The position numbers were made by a program, and so were the translations under genes. This document shows, piece by piece, positions 9,038-16,940 of a stretch of DNA of 64,000 bases; positions within the stretch are counted from its first letter, which is position 1, and every line of letters starts with the position of its first letter. Source of the DNA: Caulifigura coniformis. GTDB lineage: Bacteria; Planctomycetota; Planctomycetia; Planctomycetales; Planctomycetaceae. The notes under the pieces are model-generated. The model was given only the letters and a program-made list of their open reading frames with translations. It ran no database searches and was not told the origin of the DNA. Where the stretch lies: the NCBI RefSeq assembly GCF_007745175.1, contig NZ_CP036271.1, positions 1,756,154 through 1,820,153 on the forward strand, in the 5' to 3' direction.

Positions 9038-9073
9038 GATCGTGTCACCTTCCTGAGGACAGGTGACACGATC
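9038..9073. repeat. Long perfect inverted repeat (hairpin)
   Basis: 13-bp perfect arms (9038-9050 and 9061-9073, GATCGTGTCACCT and its complement) enclose a 10-base loop. The loop itself can add three pairs with one bulged base. No U-tract follows on either strand, so it is not a standard terminator. It sits in the non-coding gap between the two surface-protein paralogues. Confidence 0.7.
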
Positions 9074-9294
9074 AAGCGGGGCTGGTTGCGGAGAGCCCAT
9101 GTCGTGTCATGAGCGTTGCCTCACAGGCCGACGTGCGTGGCGATGACGCGGGAGCGCTGGTGAATGGAGAAGCCGCGCCCCAACGGAGTGTCGACCTCCA
9201 CAGATGGCGGGTCACGTCAGGTGAGGGAACCTGTCGCTCCGTCAATCCGCTTGCATCGCGGCCCTGGCCTGATGGGCAAGTTGTTCCAGAAACG

Positions 9295-9328
9295 ACAAAC
9301 GGCCGGGCAATCATTCCCGGCCGCTTGT
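9295..9328 (-). terminator. Terminator of surface-protein paralogue B
   Basis: A 13-bp stem (9295-9307 with 9316-9328) has one G-U pair on the minus-strand RNA and an 8-base loop, followed by a T-rich stretch (TCGTTTCT). It lies 35 bases past the stop of paralogue B. The core is almost identical to the hairpin downstream of paralogue A, which suggests that the terminator was copied with the gene. Confidence 0.75.
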
Positions 9329-9362
9329 GCTTTGCAGCAAGTCGAACTGGACGTCCGCTGGA

Positions 9363-10601
9363 TCAGACGGGCGTGAACTTCTTGAGGACGGGCGGGCTGA
9401 AGAAGCTGACGCTGCCGACGACGGCGAGAGTCGAGTTCGGCGTGCCTGTTCCCGTGAATGACGCGGTGGAGAGGAACTTGGCGATGCTGCCGGGATTGGC
9501 AGACCCGATTGTCACCGTCGTGACCAGCCCGACGTTAAATTTCGCCGCTTTGGCGAACGTCGTCTGCCCCGGAGCGGCGCCATTCGCCTCGACCGTGATG
9601 ATGTCCGCCTGGCCCTTCGAGCTCAGCGTGAAGGTGTTGTTGAACGACACGTCGTCAATGGACGCGAAGTTGTTCACGCCGCTGCCAAGGTTGATCGTCA
9701 CCGGAGCGACGAACGAACATTGGGTGAGAGAGAGAACGTCCGTGTCCGATCCCAGATCGAAGGCGTTGGTTCCCGACCCGGACTGAATCACTCCAATCAC
9801 CTGGACCTGGTCGACCGATGACCCTGTTTTCAGACTGACAGCGCCGCCGGCCAGGACGTCCGCGAGAAGAACGACGTCCGTGCCATCCCCCGTGTCGATG
9901 CTGATGGCCTTGGTGTCGAGCTTGTTCATCTGCAGGATGTCGCTGTCGTCGCCGGTCGTGATCGTCAGCTTGGCTCCGAACTTCGCCCGATTGACCACGC
10001 CGACGATGAACAACACATCGGTGCCGAGATCGGTCTTGATCGTCGTTGCGCCTGTGAAATTGACCTCGCTGAGTTGAAGGATGTCGTTATTCCAGCCGGT
10101 ATCGATCAGGGTCGTGCCGGTGACGGATGTCCCCTGAACCGCGACGACGTCAGCGCCGCCGTCGGCATCCACCGTCAGTTTTCCGGTGAGGGTGGCGCCT
10201 TGAATGAGGACCTGGTTGCTGGCCCCATCTCCCATGGCGATATTCACGCTCTTCAACTGCAGGCCGCCGGCAATCGTGAGGCCGTCGTTTCCGTCACTGA
10301 ACTTCGCGGTCAGGTTGAAGGCGCCGTTCAGATTGAACAGGAAGTTCGGCACATCGCTGCCGGCCACGGTGATCGTTCCGCCATTCGCGTCGACGAGCAC
10401 CTGATTTCCGACCCGGACGACCGTGATGTTGTTGTCGCTGGTGTCGGAAGTGATCGTCATCGCCGTGCCGGTGAAGGAGACAACGGCCGTGGGAAGGATG
10501 CGGGTTTCGAGCGTGTCGGCCCGTCGAAACTCGACTCGGCCCCGACGACGGGCCTTCGGTTTGGTCAACGTACGGAGCATCCGCTGGAGTGCGCTTGGCA
10601 T
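9363..10601 (-). CDS. Beta-repeat surface protein with LETRILP motif, paralogue B
   Basis: 412 aa, closely related along its length to the downstream paralogue at 7540-8772. The basic N-terminus (KARRRGRVEFRRAD) leads into TLETRILPTA. Repeats share the same G/D/T/N-rich plan (GDGASNQVLIQG, GWNNDILQLSE, GDGTDVVLLAD, GSDTDVLSLTQ), and the tail FFSPPVLKKFTPV matches. The ATG at 10601 is the first start in the frame. It probably forms a beta-helix exposed on the cell surface or secreted by a planctomycete-specific route that recognises the LE-x-R-x-L motif. Tandem duplication with paralogue A is clear; sequence divergence suggests that it is not recent. Confidence 0.75.
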   Translation of the reverse strand: MPSALQRMLRTLTKPKARRRGRVEFRRADTLETRILPTAVVSFTGTAMTITSDTSDNNITVVRVGNQVLVDANGGTITVAGSDVPNFLFNLNGAFNLTAKFSDGNDGLTIAGGLQLKSVNIAMGDGASNQVLIQGATLTGKLTVDADGGADVVAVQGTSVTGTTLIDTGWNNDILQLSEVNFTGATTIKTDLGTDVLFIVGVVNRAKFGAKLTITTGDDSDILQMNKLDTKAISIDTGDGTDVVLLADVLAGGAVSLKTGSSVDQVQVIGVIQSGSGTNAFDLGSDTDVLSLTQCSFVAPVTINLGSGVNNFASIDDVSFNNTFTLSSKGQADIITVEANGAAPGQTTFAKAAKFNVGLVTTVTIGSANPGSIAKFLSTASFTGTGTPNSTLAVVGSVSFFSPPVLKKFTPV

Positions 10602-10836
10602 GACTCAGGCCTTCGGGAAAAGAAGAGGACCACAGAGAGAGAGCTGGGCGGATCATTGACCCCACGCCCACCGTGCCTTTAACGCCCGTGCCCGCGGAGC
10701 ATCCCATCCTCCGCAGATTGCCTACAGTGAGTTCAAGCTACTCATGCGGCCCACGGCGCACAATCACCATCGATGCGGCAGGCCGGAACCGGTTGCTGCG
10801 GGGCGCCGCGTTCCACCGCGACGCCCGGGCCGGCGC

Positions 10837-11343
10837 TCACATCCAGTCGTTCAGGAGGTCGTCTTCGCGGACGAGGGTGTGCCCCTTCGCTTCGAGCACA
10901 TGCGACGCCTGGTCGATGTTGTCGACGTGCAGGGCCATCGCGCCGCGGCCGTCATGCCGGAAGAGAATTGGGTAGGCATAGCTGATGTTCAGCTCGGCCG
11001 ACATCAGCGCCAGGAAGATGTCGATGAAGGGCTGGCCGGAGTCGGACAGCACGACGCCGAGCACATCGTTCTCAATGACCGTGAACTTCGAGAGGCGGAA
11101 GATTTCCCGGGCCCTGTCGACGTCGTGCAGGATGATGCGGATGACGCAGTAGTCGACGCTGTCGACGACGCTCAATCCGACGACGCGGAGATCGTGCCGC
11201 TCAAGGTGACGGAGGAGGTCGTGCAGCCGGCCGACGCGATTTTCGAGGAAGACGCAGAACTGCCGAATTGACGGCCATCCGCGGCCGCGCATCGTGCTCG
11301 CGTCGGTCCCTTCTCCCTCTCCGGTGTCTTCGAAATGGGCCAT
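10837..11343 (-). CDS. Tandem ACT-domain protein
   Basis: 168 aa. From about residue 26 the pattern QFCVFLENRVGRLHDLLRHL is a classic ACT-domain opening: a beta strand, a loop with N-x-x-G-x-L, and a helix. A second ACT-like unit starts near residue 90 (VLGVVLSDSGQPFIDIFLAL). There is no catalytic domain, so it is probably a small regulatory amino-acid-binding protein, similar to stand-alone double-ACT proteins of planctomycetes. An alternative start at ATG 11292 (MRGRGWPSI) has a purine-rich AGGGAGAAGGG upstream, a little far away, and would remove a Glu/Gly-rich leader. The ligand is unknown. Confidence 0.75.
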   Translation of the reverse strand: MAHFEDTGEGEGTDASTMRGRGWPSIRQFCVFLENRVGRLHDLLRHLERHDLRVVGLSVVDSVDYCVIRIILHDVDRAREIFRLSKFTVIENDVLGVVLSDSGQPFIDIFLALMSAELNISYAYPILFRHDGRGAMALHVDNIDQASHVLEAKGHTLVREDDLLNDWM

Positions 11344-11755
11344 CGTCGATCAGGGCAGCAGGTGCAGTTGAGCTGCTCGGGAGCAGCGGCGCGGGAACGT
11401 TAGCGAATCGTCCGGCCGGGGGAACAGAGCGGTTCCGGGGGAGGTGGCTGCTGGGCGGGGGCGGGAGTGAAACCTGGCGCGGGCGGACTAACCCGTCCCA
11501 CCGGCATCGTCAGCCCCGATCCCGGGAGCGGCGAATTTTGCCGCCCGGTTTCATCGTCCGCCAGCTGTGAATCTGGCGATACCACACAGGCCGGCGAATC
11601 TGCTCAAGGACTCGCGGTGAGAACGGTTGGAATCAATTCACCGGTTTCACCGGGTCCTGATCGCCCGTGAAGAAGCTCGTTGCCAGGGGGACGTCTGCGC
11701 GCTTCCGCAGTCCCGGCGACGGCTGAGTGGAACCTTCCCTGAAAGGAGTCCTGCT
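11344..11755. other. Intergenic region, 412 bp
   Basis: This separates the divergent ACT-protein and coiled-coil genes and should hold both promoters. I see a short GC-rich stem-loop (GCGGC-GAATTTT-GCCGC, around 11530-11545) but no convincing gene or clear sigma-70 promoter. The frame of the coiled-coil gene is open from 11627, but that part is not protein-like. Confidence 0.5.
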
Positions 11756-12994
11756 GTGTTTGAACGCGAACAACACGAATCCCTGATCTCCGACTCCCTG
11801 ATCCGCACCCGTGATTTCCTGAAGCAGCTCAACTGGCCGACGCTCCTGAGCGGACTGGCCATGGGGCTGGTCATCATGCAGATGCTCGTTGGGCAGACGG
11901 TCAGCCGCCGGATGGAACTGCTCACCGCGCAGATGGTCGACGCCCAGAAGCAGATGACGCTTCTGGCGGGGTCGGCCGATGACGTCGGGCAGACGAACGA
12001 TCTGCTCTCCCGGCTGACTGCCCAGAAGACGCAGCTGCGGGCGGCCAGCGACACGATGGTCGAACTGCAGCGGCTGCGGACGCAGGTGGAACGCGACAGC
12101 AGCCGGCTCGACAAGGCGATGTCGGCCCTGGAGAAAGTCCACAAGCTGCAGGGCGAACTGGTGAACCGTGCTCCGCAGATGGAGCAGGCGGTCCGCACCG
12201 TCGACGCATCGATCGCGCTGCAATCGAAGATCGCCGAAATGTCGCGGAACCTGCCCCTCCAGGCGGCCGGCGTCGCGGAAGCACAGGACGTCCTCAGTCA
12301 GCTGGCCCAGCTGAAGCAGCAGGCCCTGAACGAAGAGGCGAGCATCGCCGCCGCCCGCGAACAGATGGAGTCGATGACGACGATCGTCAAAGGCCTCTCG
12401 GTCGCCGGCGAACGGATGCTGCAGGCCCGCACCACCGCGAGCGAGCTGCTCGCCCTGAAGGACCTGCTCACGCTGAACCAGGACGGCCTGGATCGGTCGC
12501 AGGCGTCGGCCGACAAGCTGATCGCCCTGCAGGAACAGCTGTCGGCGATCCCGGCGATCCGGGTCGATGAAGCCCGCAACAACATGGTGTCGATGGTGGA
12601 GATGCAACAGACGCTCGCCAGCCAGACCCGCCAGATTGCGGACAACGTGGAGAACCTCGAACTGATGGCCGACTTCCAGACCGTGCTGGCCGACCAGCTC
12701 AAGGGGATGGAAGGAATCCGCCGGCAGCTCACGGATCTCGTGCTGATGGAGTCGACGATCGCCCGTGCCGCCCGGGTGCTGTCGCCGCTGGCCGAGATCT
12801 CGGGAATCCGCGGCCTGCGAGACGATGACGAAGTGCGGGAAGCAGCCCGCCGGGTCCTGGACCGCCGCCTGGGACAGCAGCCGTCAACGACGCAGGTCGC
12901 GGAAGGTGTGAGGGGCGAAGTGACGACCCTCGCCTCCCCCGAAGAAGTGTTCGACACCCCGGCCCGTCCGGCCCCCACGCCGATGGACGAGTGA
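11756..12994 (+). CDS. Membrane-anchored coiled-coil protein, 412 aa
   Basis: The GTG at 11756 is preceded by AAAGGAG at an ideal distance, which decides the start. Residues about 28-46 form one transmembrane helix (WPTLLSGLAMGLVIMQMLV). The remaining roughly 360 residues are almost entirely helical heptad-like sequence rich in Leu, Gln, Ala, Glu and Arg (VELQRLRTQVERDSSRLDKA), that is, a long coiled coil. The C-terminal 40 residues are Pro/Thr-rich. It is likely a cytoplasmic-membrane scaffold or envelope-spanning rod. I do not recognise a named family. It is monocistronic, with a terminator 30 bases after the stop. Confidence 0.75.
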   Translation: MFEREQHESLISDSLIRTRDFLKQLNWPTLLSGLAMGLVIMQMLVGQTVSRRMELLTAQMVDAQKQMTLLAGSADDVGQTNDLLSRLTAQKTQLRAASDTMVELQRLRTQVERDSSRLDKAMSALEKVHKLQGELVNRAPQMEQAVRTVDASIALQSKIAEMSRNLPLQAAGVAEAQDVLSQLAQLKQQALNEEASIAAAREQMESMTTIVKGLSVAGERMLQARTTASELLALKDLLTLNQDGLDRSQASADKLIALQEQLSAIPAIRVDEARNNMVSMVEMQQTLASQTRQIADNVENLELMADFQTVLADQLKGMEGIRRQLTDLVLMESTIARAARVLSPLAEISGIRGLRDDDEVREAARRVLDRRLGQQPSTTQVAEGVRGEVTTLASPEEVFDTPARPAPTPMDE

Positions 12995-13023
12995 CCGATC
13001 GGGAAAGTGGGATTCGCGTTCCG

Positions 13024-13057
13024 ACCACCCCGGCTGCAGCAGAGCGGCCGGGGTGGT
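13024..13057. terminator. Bidirectional intrinsic terminator
   Basis: An 11-bp perfect stem (ACCACCCCGGC with GCCGGGGTGGT) is followed by TTCTCGTT on the plus strand. It lies between the convergent coiled-coil and GNAT genes. Confidence 0.7.
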
Positions 13058-13111
13058 TCTCGTTGGCGGCTCACGTACCGATGGCCGCAGGGCCTCACCA
13101 GGACGTCGGGC

Positions 13112-13579
13112 CTACTTCAGCTCCTTCTGCATCCGGCGGTGCGGCACCGTGACTTCGACAAACGCGTCGCCGACGGCCTGGTAGTCGAGCTTCTCGTAAA
13201 AGCCGACCGCGGTCTCCCGAGCGTGGAGCGTCATCCGCGTAAAACCCCGCTCGATGGCGACCGCTTCCGAAAACCGGACAAGCCCCCGGCCGATCCCAAA
13301 TCCCTGCAGGCCGGGCACAACGGCCACCTGCCGCATCTTGATCTCGCCGGCTTCCCTGGGCGTCAGCACGAGGCACCCGACGAGCTGTTCCCCGAGGGTG
13401 CAGGCCAGATGAACGTCGTTCCGATCCTGATCGAAATCGACCTGGGTGAACACAAGTCCCAGCGGCTCGCGCAGGATCACTCGTCGGAGTTCGAGACACT
13501 GCTGGTAAGCCGGCGAGCCGTAGGGAACCTCCAGAAAGTGGGGGTCGCCGAGTCCCTGCTGCACATTGTGACTGTTCAT
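13112..13579 (-). CDS. GNAT family N-acetyltransferase
   Basis: 155 aa from the ATG at 13579 (MNSHNVQQG). The acetyl-CoA loop reads VVPGLQGFGIGRGL, the Q/R-x-x-G-x-G/A motif of GNAT enzymes, and is preceded by the strand GEIKMRQVAV. The later segment AVGFYEKLDYQAVGDAFVEV is the usual GNAT C-terminal strand-helix with the catalytic-region tyrosine. The ending VPHRRMQKEL resembles YjgM/ElaA-like members. The substrate is unknown. The frame is open upstream to 13723, but that part is not family-like. Confidence 0.8.
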   Translation of the reverse strand: MNSHNVQQGLGDPHFLEVPYGSPAYQQCLELRRVILREPLGLVFTQVDFDQDRNDVHLACTLGEQLVGCLVLTPREAGEIKMRQVAVVPGLQGFGIGRGLVRFSEAVAIERGFTRMTLHARETAVGFYEKLDYQAVGDAFVEVTVPHRRMQKELK

Positions 13580-13787
13580 TCCGTCCCATCCCGCGACGCG
13601 TTGCTCGTCCTCCGGAGAATCGCATTCCGTGAATGCGGTTGTCCACGATACGAAGGTCTCCTGACAAACAGGGACAACGCATCGAGACGCCGCCCAGTGG
13701 AGATTCCCTCCCGGAACCGCCACCCGCTAAAGCACTTCCGACTTCCGGGCCCTCCCGCGCAACCGCCCCCGTGATGATGGAGGACCT

Positions 13788-14024
13788 ATGAACACAACCA
13801 CCGTCAACCTGTCGTCAGACACCGAGGCCCGGCCGGATCCCTGTCCGCACCGCCCACGCTCTCCCGATCCCTCCGCAAGACTTCAGGGGGAAGAAAGAGG
13901 GCGAGGAGTACAGTACCACCCACACTACGCGCCCTCCTTGCCCCCCTCGGGGTCAAACACCTCCGCAGTTTTCCCGATCCCTGCCCGTGCCCGCGACTTC
14001 CGCGCACAGCTGGTCACGGATTGA
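13788..14024 (+). CDS. Doubtful small open frame, 78 aa
   Basis: The ATG at 13788 has a very good GGAGG six bases upstream, which is the main argument for it. The predicted product is rich in Pro, Arg and Ser (TEARPDPCPHRPRSPDP), has no recognisable domain and looks like translated GC-rich non-coding DNA. It could be a small leader or a chance frame. Confidence 0.2.
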   Translation: MNTTTVNLSSDTEARPDPCPHRPRSPDPSARLQGEERGRGVQYHPHYAPSLPPSGSNTSAVFPIPARARDFRAQLVTD

Positions 14025-14133
14025 CTCCGGAAAATGTGTGGTCGTTCACCCCAATGGCCACAAAAAGAGTGACGACTCGCCGTGATTGTCCGCTTCGAAA
14101 CAATGACCGCCCCTGGGGCGAAATCAGTTTCGG

Positions 14134-14161
14134 TTGCGTCGATGCTGAATCCCGCTACACT
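14134..14161 (+). promoter_or_regulatory. Weak promoter candidate upstream of rpmJ
   Basis: TTGCGT, a 16-base spacer and TACACT lie about 190 bases upstream of rpmJ. The match to sigma-70 consensus is only partial (3/6 and 4/6), so this is a suggestion only. Confidence 0.2.
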
Positions 14162-14352
14162 TGCGGATTCTTCCCCGCGCGGGGTATCGTGCCGCCGTGC
14201 CGGGGCCGCATTGCGCTTGACCAGTTGCAATCTGCGGAGAAATTGTCGACATTCCACGATCCGACTTCAGGGCGTGAATGCCGTTGGGCATCCTGATCAG
14301 CGTCTCACTCTTCGGAGTGGGGCCGTTTTTCGATGACGAAGCGATTGGTTCC

Positions 14353-14469
14353 ATGAAAGTTCGAGCAAGCGTCAAGCGAGTGTGCGAGCAGTGCAAGATC
14401 GTGCGTCGCAAGGGTCGCGTGTACGTCATCTGCGCGTCCAACCCCCGCCACAAGCAGCGTCAGGGTTAA
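14353..14469 (+). CDS. rpmJ: 50S ribosomal protein L36 (bL36)
   Basis: 38 aa, the usual length. [20 protein letters not shown] with the zinc ligands C-x2-C, then the second pair as C and H in [14 protein letters not shown], is the C+ (zinc-binding) form of bL36. The ATG at 14353 begins the conserved sequence; an in-frame upstream extension to 14278 is not part of the protein. It opens the block rpmJ-rpsM-rpsK-rpoA-rplQ. The protein binds 23S rRNA in the large subunit. Confidence 0.95.
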   Translation: MKVRASVKRVCEQCKIVRRKGRVYVICASNPRHKQRQG

Positions 14470-14603
14470 TCATTGAATCTCCCGGGGCCCGGCCTGTGCC
14501 GGTGTTCCGCGAATGGCCGGCGGGGTTGTTTCGCCGCGTTCACCAGTGAGGCAACTTCGGGGCAATCGGCCGCGAAGAGAATGAAACAAGCAAAGGGTTT
14601 TTG

Positions 14604-14990
14604 ATGCCACGCGTCCTCGGTGTCGACATTCCGAACGACAAGCCGACGTATATTTCGCTGCAGTACCTGTACGGCGTCGGTTCGATCGTCGCGGTGGAAG
14701 TCTGCCGGAAGCTGAACATTCCGACGCAGCGTCGCGCCCGTGAACTGTCGGACGACGACGTGCAGCGGATCAACTCGATGCTCGACAACGAGTACAAGGT
14801 TGAAGGTCAGCTGCGTCGCGACACGGCCGAACACATCGGCCGCCTGCGGAGCATCCAGTGCTACCGCGGCACGCGTCACCGGAAGAACCTTCCCTGCCGC
14901 GGCCAGCGGACCCGGACCAACGCCCGCACCCGCAAGGGTTCGAAGAAGACGGTTGCCGGAAAGAAGGGCGTCAAGGACGCACGTCACTGA
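14604..14990 (+). CDS. rpsM: 30S ribosomal protein S13 (uS13)
   Basis: 128 aa, slightly longer than the E. coli protein. It begins MPRVLGVDIPNDK and contains the helix-two-turn-helix region and the conserved C-terminal basic tail (RGQRTRTNARTRKG). It contacts 16S rRNA in the head and tRNA in the P site. The ATG at 14604 is preferred over a TTG directly before it. It follows rpmJ by 134 bases and is followed by an attenuator-like repeat. Confidence 0.96.
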   Translation: MPRVLGVDIPNDKPTYISLQYLYGVGSIVAVEVCRKLNIPTQRRARELSDDDVQRINSMLDNEYKVEGQLRRDTAEHIGRLRSIQCYRGTRHRKNLPCRGQRTRTNARTRKGSKKTVAGKKGVKDARH

Positions 14991-14996
14991 TCATGT

Positions 14997-15053
14997 CCCG
15001 TCCGCCAGCGATGGCGGACGGATTGTTTTGTGTCCGCCGTTCACGGCGGACGG
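14997..15053 (+). promoter_or_regulatory. Four-segment hairpin region after rpsM (terminator/attenuator-like)
   Basis: Segments 1 (14998-15007), 2 (15012-15021), 3 (15032-15039) and 4 (15044-15053) are complementary as 1:2 and 3:4, and alternatively as 2:3 and 1:4. Hairpin 1:2 is a perfect 10-bp stem followed by ATTGTTTTG, terminator-like. Segment 1 begins only a few bases after the rpsM stop, so terminating ribosomes could influence folding. This would allow partial termination between rpsM and rpsK. Regulation is inferred. Confidence 0.45.
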
Positions 15054-15219
15054 GTGGTGTTCTCCCGATTGGCGGAGAGCGGCCACTCAAGGGGGCAGGC
15101 CGCATTGGGCGGCGCCCTGATTTGACGACCTGCTCGCAGGCGGCATTTCGACAATTCGCGAAGATTTCGGTGGCTTCGTTCCACTGAACCCACCCAGGAA
15201 CACGGGTCTCGTTACGCAT

Positions 15220-15615
15220 ATGGCGACGCAGAACAAGTCGGACAACAAGAAGAAGAAGATCCGCAAGAATGTGAGCCGGGGCATCGCTCACATCAAGGCG
15301 ACTTTCAACAACACCGTGATCTCGATCACGGACACCAACGGCGACGTGCTGTGCTGGGGCTCAGCCGGCACTTCGGGCTTCAAGGGCTCCCGCAAGAGCA
15401 CGCCCTACGCCGCCCAGCGGGCTTCGGAAATCTGTGCCGACAAGGCACGCAAGTTCGGGATCAAGGAACTCGAGGTCCGCGTGAAGGGGCCCGGTTCGGG
15501 CCGCGAAAGCGCCATCTCGGGTCTGCAGATCTCGGGCGTTTCGATCAAGAGCATCGAAGACGTCACTCCTCTTCCGCACAACGGCTGCCGTCCGCCGAAG
15601 AAGCGTCGCGTCTGA
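15220..15615 (+). CDS. rpsK: 30S ribosomal protein S11 (uS11)
   Basis: 131 aa, normal length. The conserved core [15 protein letters not shown]-like start ([18 protein letters not shown]), [14 protein letters not shown] and the C-terminal [13 protein letters not shown] signature are all present. It lines the platform of the small subunit near the E site. The N-terminus is Lys-rich ([13 protein letters not shown]). The 229-base gap to rpsM contains the attenuator-like repeat. rpsD, which usually follows, is absent. Confidence 0.96.
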   Translation: MATQNKSDNKKKKIRKNVSRGIAHIKATFNNTVISITDTNGDVLCWGSAGTSGFKGSRKSTPYAAQRASEICADKARKFGIKELEVRVKGPGSGRESAISGLQISGVSIKSIEDVTPLPHNGCRPPKKRRV

Positions 15616-15847
15616 GAATTCATCAGGAACCAAGGAAGGGCGAAGCGCCCGGAAACCTGCGTCCCCTCCACGTCAGTTCCGGGTCGAATCGTCAGCCAGC
15701 ATTGGGTGACGAGGCAGCAAGTCCAGTTCTTTCAGTCAAACCACAGGCAGGGCGGAATTCAGTGGCCAGGCGACCAGCGGGGGGCTGGCGTCGTGACAAC
15801 TGAGCCGCCGAGACACTGTGGAAGTCAGCTTACCGAGGAGTCATTGA

Positions 15848-16864
15848 ATGCGTATCCGTTGGCGGAATCTCGAGCTGCCCAGCCGTGTCGCCCAGGTCAA
15901 AGAAGGCGCCACGGCCGTTTACGGCCTGTTCGTCGCCGAACCGTTTGAGCGCGGTTTCGGTCACACCATTGCCAACAGCCTGCGTCGGATTCTGCTGTCG
16001 AGCCTCGAAGGCTCGGCTGTGACACGTGCCAAGATCATGGGAATTCAGCACGAATTCTCGACGATCCCGGGCGTGGTCGAAGACGTGACGGACATCTGCC
16101 TCAACCTGAAGTCGCTGGTCGTCAAGAACCACAGCACGACCACGAAGACCCTGCGGATCGACAAGCGGACGCGCGGCGTGGTGACCGGCGCCGATGTCAT
16201 TGCCGACGACCAGGTGGAAGTGATCAACAAGGACCTGATCATCGCGACGCTGACGGACGACGTGCCGTTCAACGTCGAGCTGACGGTCGAGAACGGCCGC
16301 GGGTACATCCCGGCGGCCGAGCACTACGAAAAGATGCCGGAACTGGGCGTCATCCCGCTGGATGCCGCGTTTTCTCCGGTGACCCGCGTCCGTTACAAGG
16401 TGGAAGACACCCGCGTCGGACAGCGGACGAACTACGACAAGCTTTCGCTGGAGATCTGGACCAACGGAACCGTCACGCCCGAAATGGCGCTGGTGGAAGC
16501 CGCCAAGATCCTTCGCAAGCACCTCAACCCGTTCATCAACTACCGCGAGACCGGTCCCGAGCTTCCGCCCGAAGCCGGCCTCAAGGGAATGCTCGATGCG
16601 ACCGGCTACGCACCGATCGACCTCGAGCTCGAAGAGCGGCTGGGCATGAGCCTGGCCGAGCTGAACCTTTCCGTCCGGGCGACGAACTGCCTGGAATCGG
16701 AAGGGATCAACACGGTCCGGGATCTCGTCGGCCGCAACGACGACGAGCTGCTGCAGGTCCGCAACTTCGGTGAAACGACCCTGCAGGAAGTGAAAGAGCG
16801 TCTGGCCTCGATCGGCCTGCGTCTCGGAATGAAGGTCCCGTCCTCGATGGCGGGATCGCGGTAA
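15848..16864 (+). CDS. rpoA: DNA-directed RNA polymerase subunit alpha
   Basis: 338 aa, the normal length. The N-terminal dimerisation domain includes [20 protein letters not shown], the most conserved alpha motif. The C-terminal domain (about residues 250-338) has the helix-hairpin sequences [16 protein letters not shown] and [19 protein letters not shown], which contact UP-element DNA and activators. GAGGAG precedes the ATG at 15848. It lies directly after rpsK without an rpsD gene, with a 232-base gap. Confidence 0.97.
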   Translation: MRIRWRNLELPSRVAQVKEGATAVYGLFVAEPFERGFGHTIANSLRRILLSSLEGSAVTRAKIMGIQHEFSTIPGVVEDVTDICLNLKSLVVKNHSTTTKTLRIDKRTRGVVTGADVIADDQVEVINKDLIIATLTDDVPFNVELTVENGRGYIPAAEHYEKMPELGVIPLDAAFSPVTRVRYKVEDTRVGQRTNYDKLSLEIWTNGTVTPEMALVEAAKILRKHLNPFINYRETGPELPPEAGLKGMLDATGYAPIDLELEERLGMSLAELNLSVRATNCLESEGINTVRDLVGRNDDELLQVRNFGETTLQEVKERLASIGLRLGMKVPSSMAGSR

Positions 16865-16871
16865 TCATGGC

Positions 16872-16892
16872 CCCGGCGACGTGGTCGCCGGG
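16872..16892 (+). terminator. Hairpin between rpoA and rplQ
   Basis: A perfect 9-bp stem (CCCGGCGAC with GTCGCCGGG) closes a 3-base loop, immediately after the rpoA stop. The U-tract is weak (CTCTGATTTCC), so it is more likely an RNA processing or stability element or a leaky terminator. Confidence 0.4.
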
Positions 16893-16940
16893 CTCTGATT
16901 TCCCCCAACTACCAACCACCTACTCCCCACTTGTGTAGCC

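Larger units (their letters stand above)
8965..9290 (-). ncRNA. Possible small RNA gene between two terminators (speculative)
   Basis: The stretch is bounded by the paralogue B terminator on its 5' side and a U-tailed terminator at 8965-8997 on its 3' side. It contains another long hairpin at 9038-9073 and no convincing open frame. This organisation is what an independent minus-strand RNA would show. No promoter was confidently recognised, and known RNA families were not matched. An alternative is that the hairpins are decayed terminators from earlier duplications. Confidence 0.25.
13580..14352. other. Upstream region of the ribosomal block, 773 bp
   Basis: This gap between the GNAT gene and rpmJ contains one doubtful small frame (13788-14024) and probably the promoter region for the ribosomal block. 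infA, map and secY, which often precede rpmJ, are absent. No RNA family was recognised. Confidence 0.5.
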
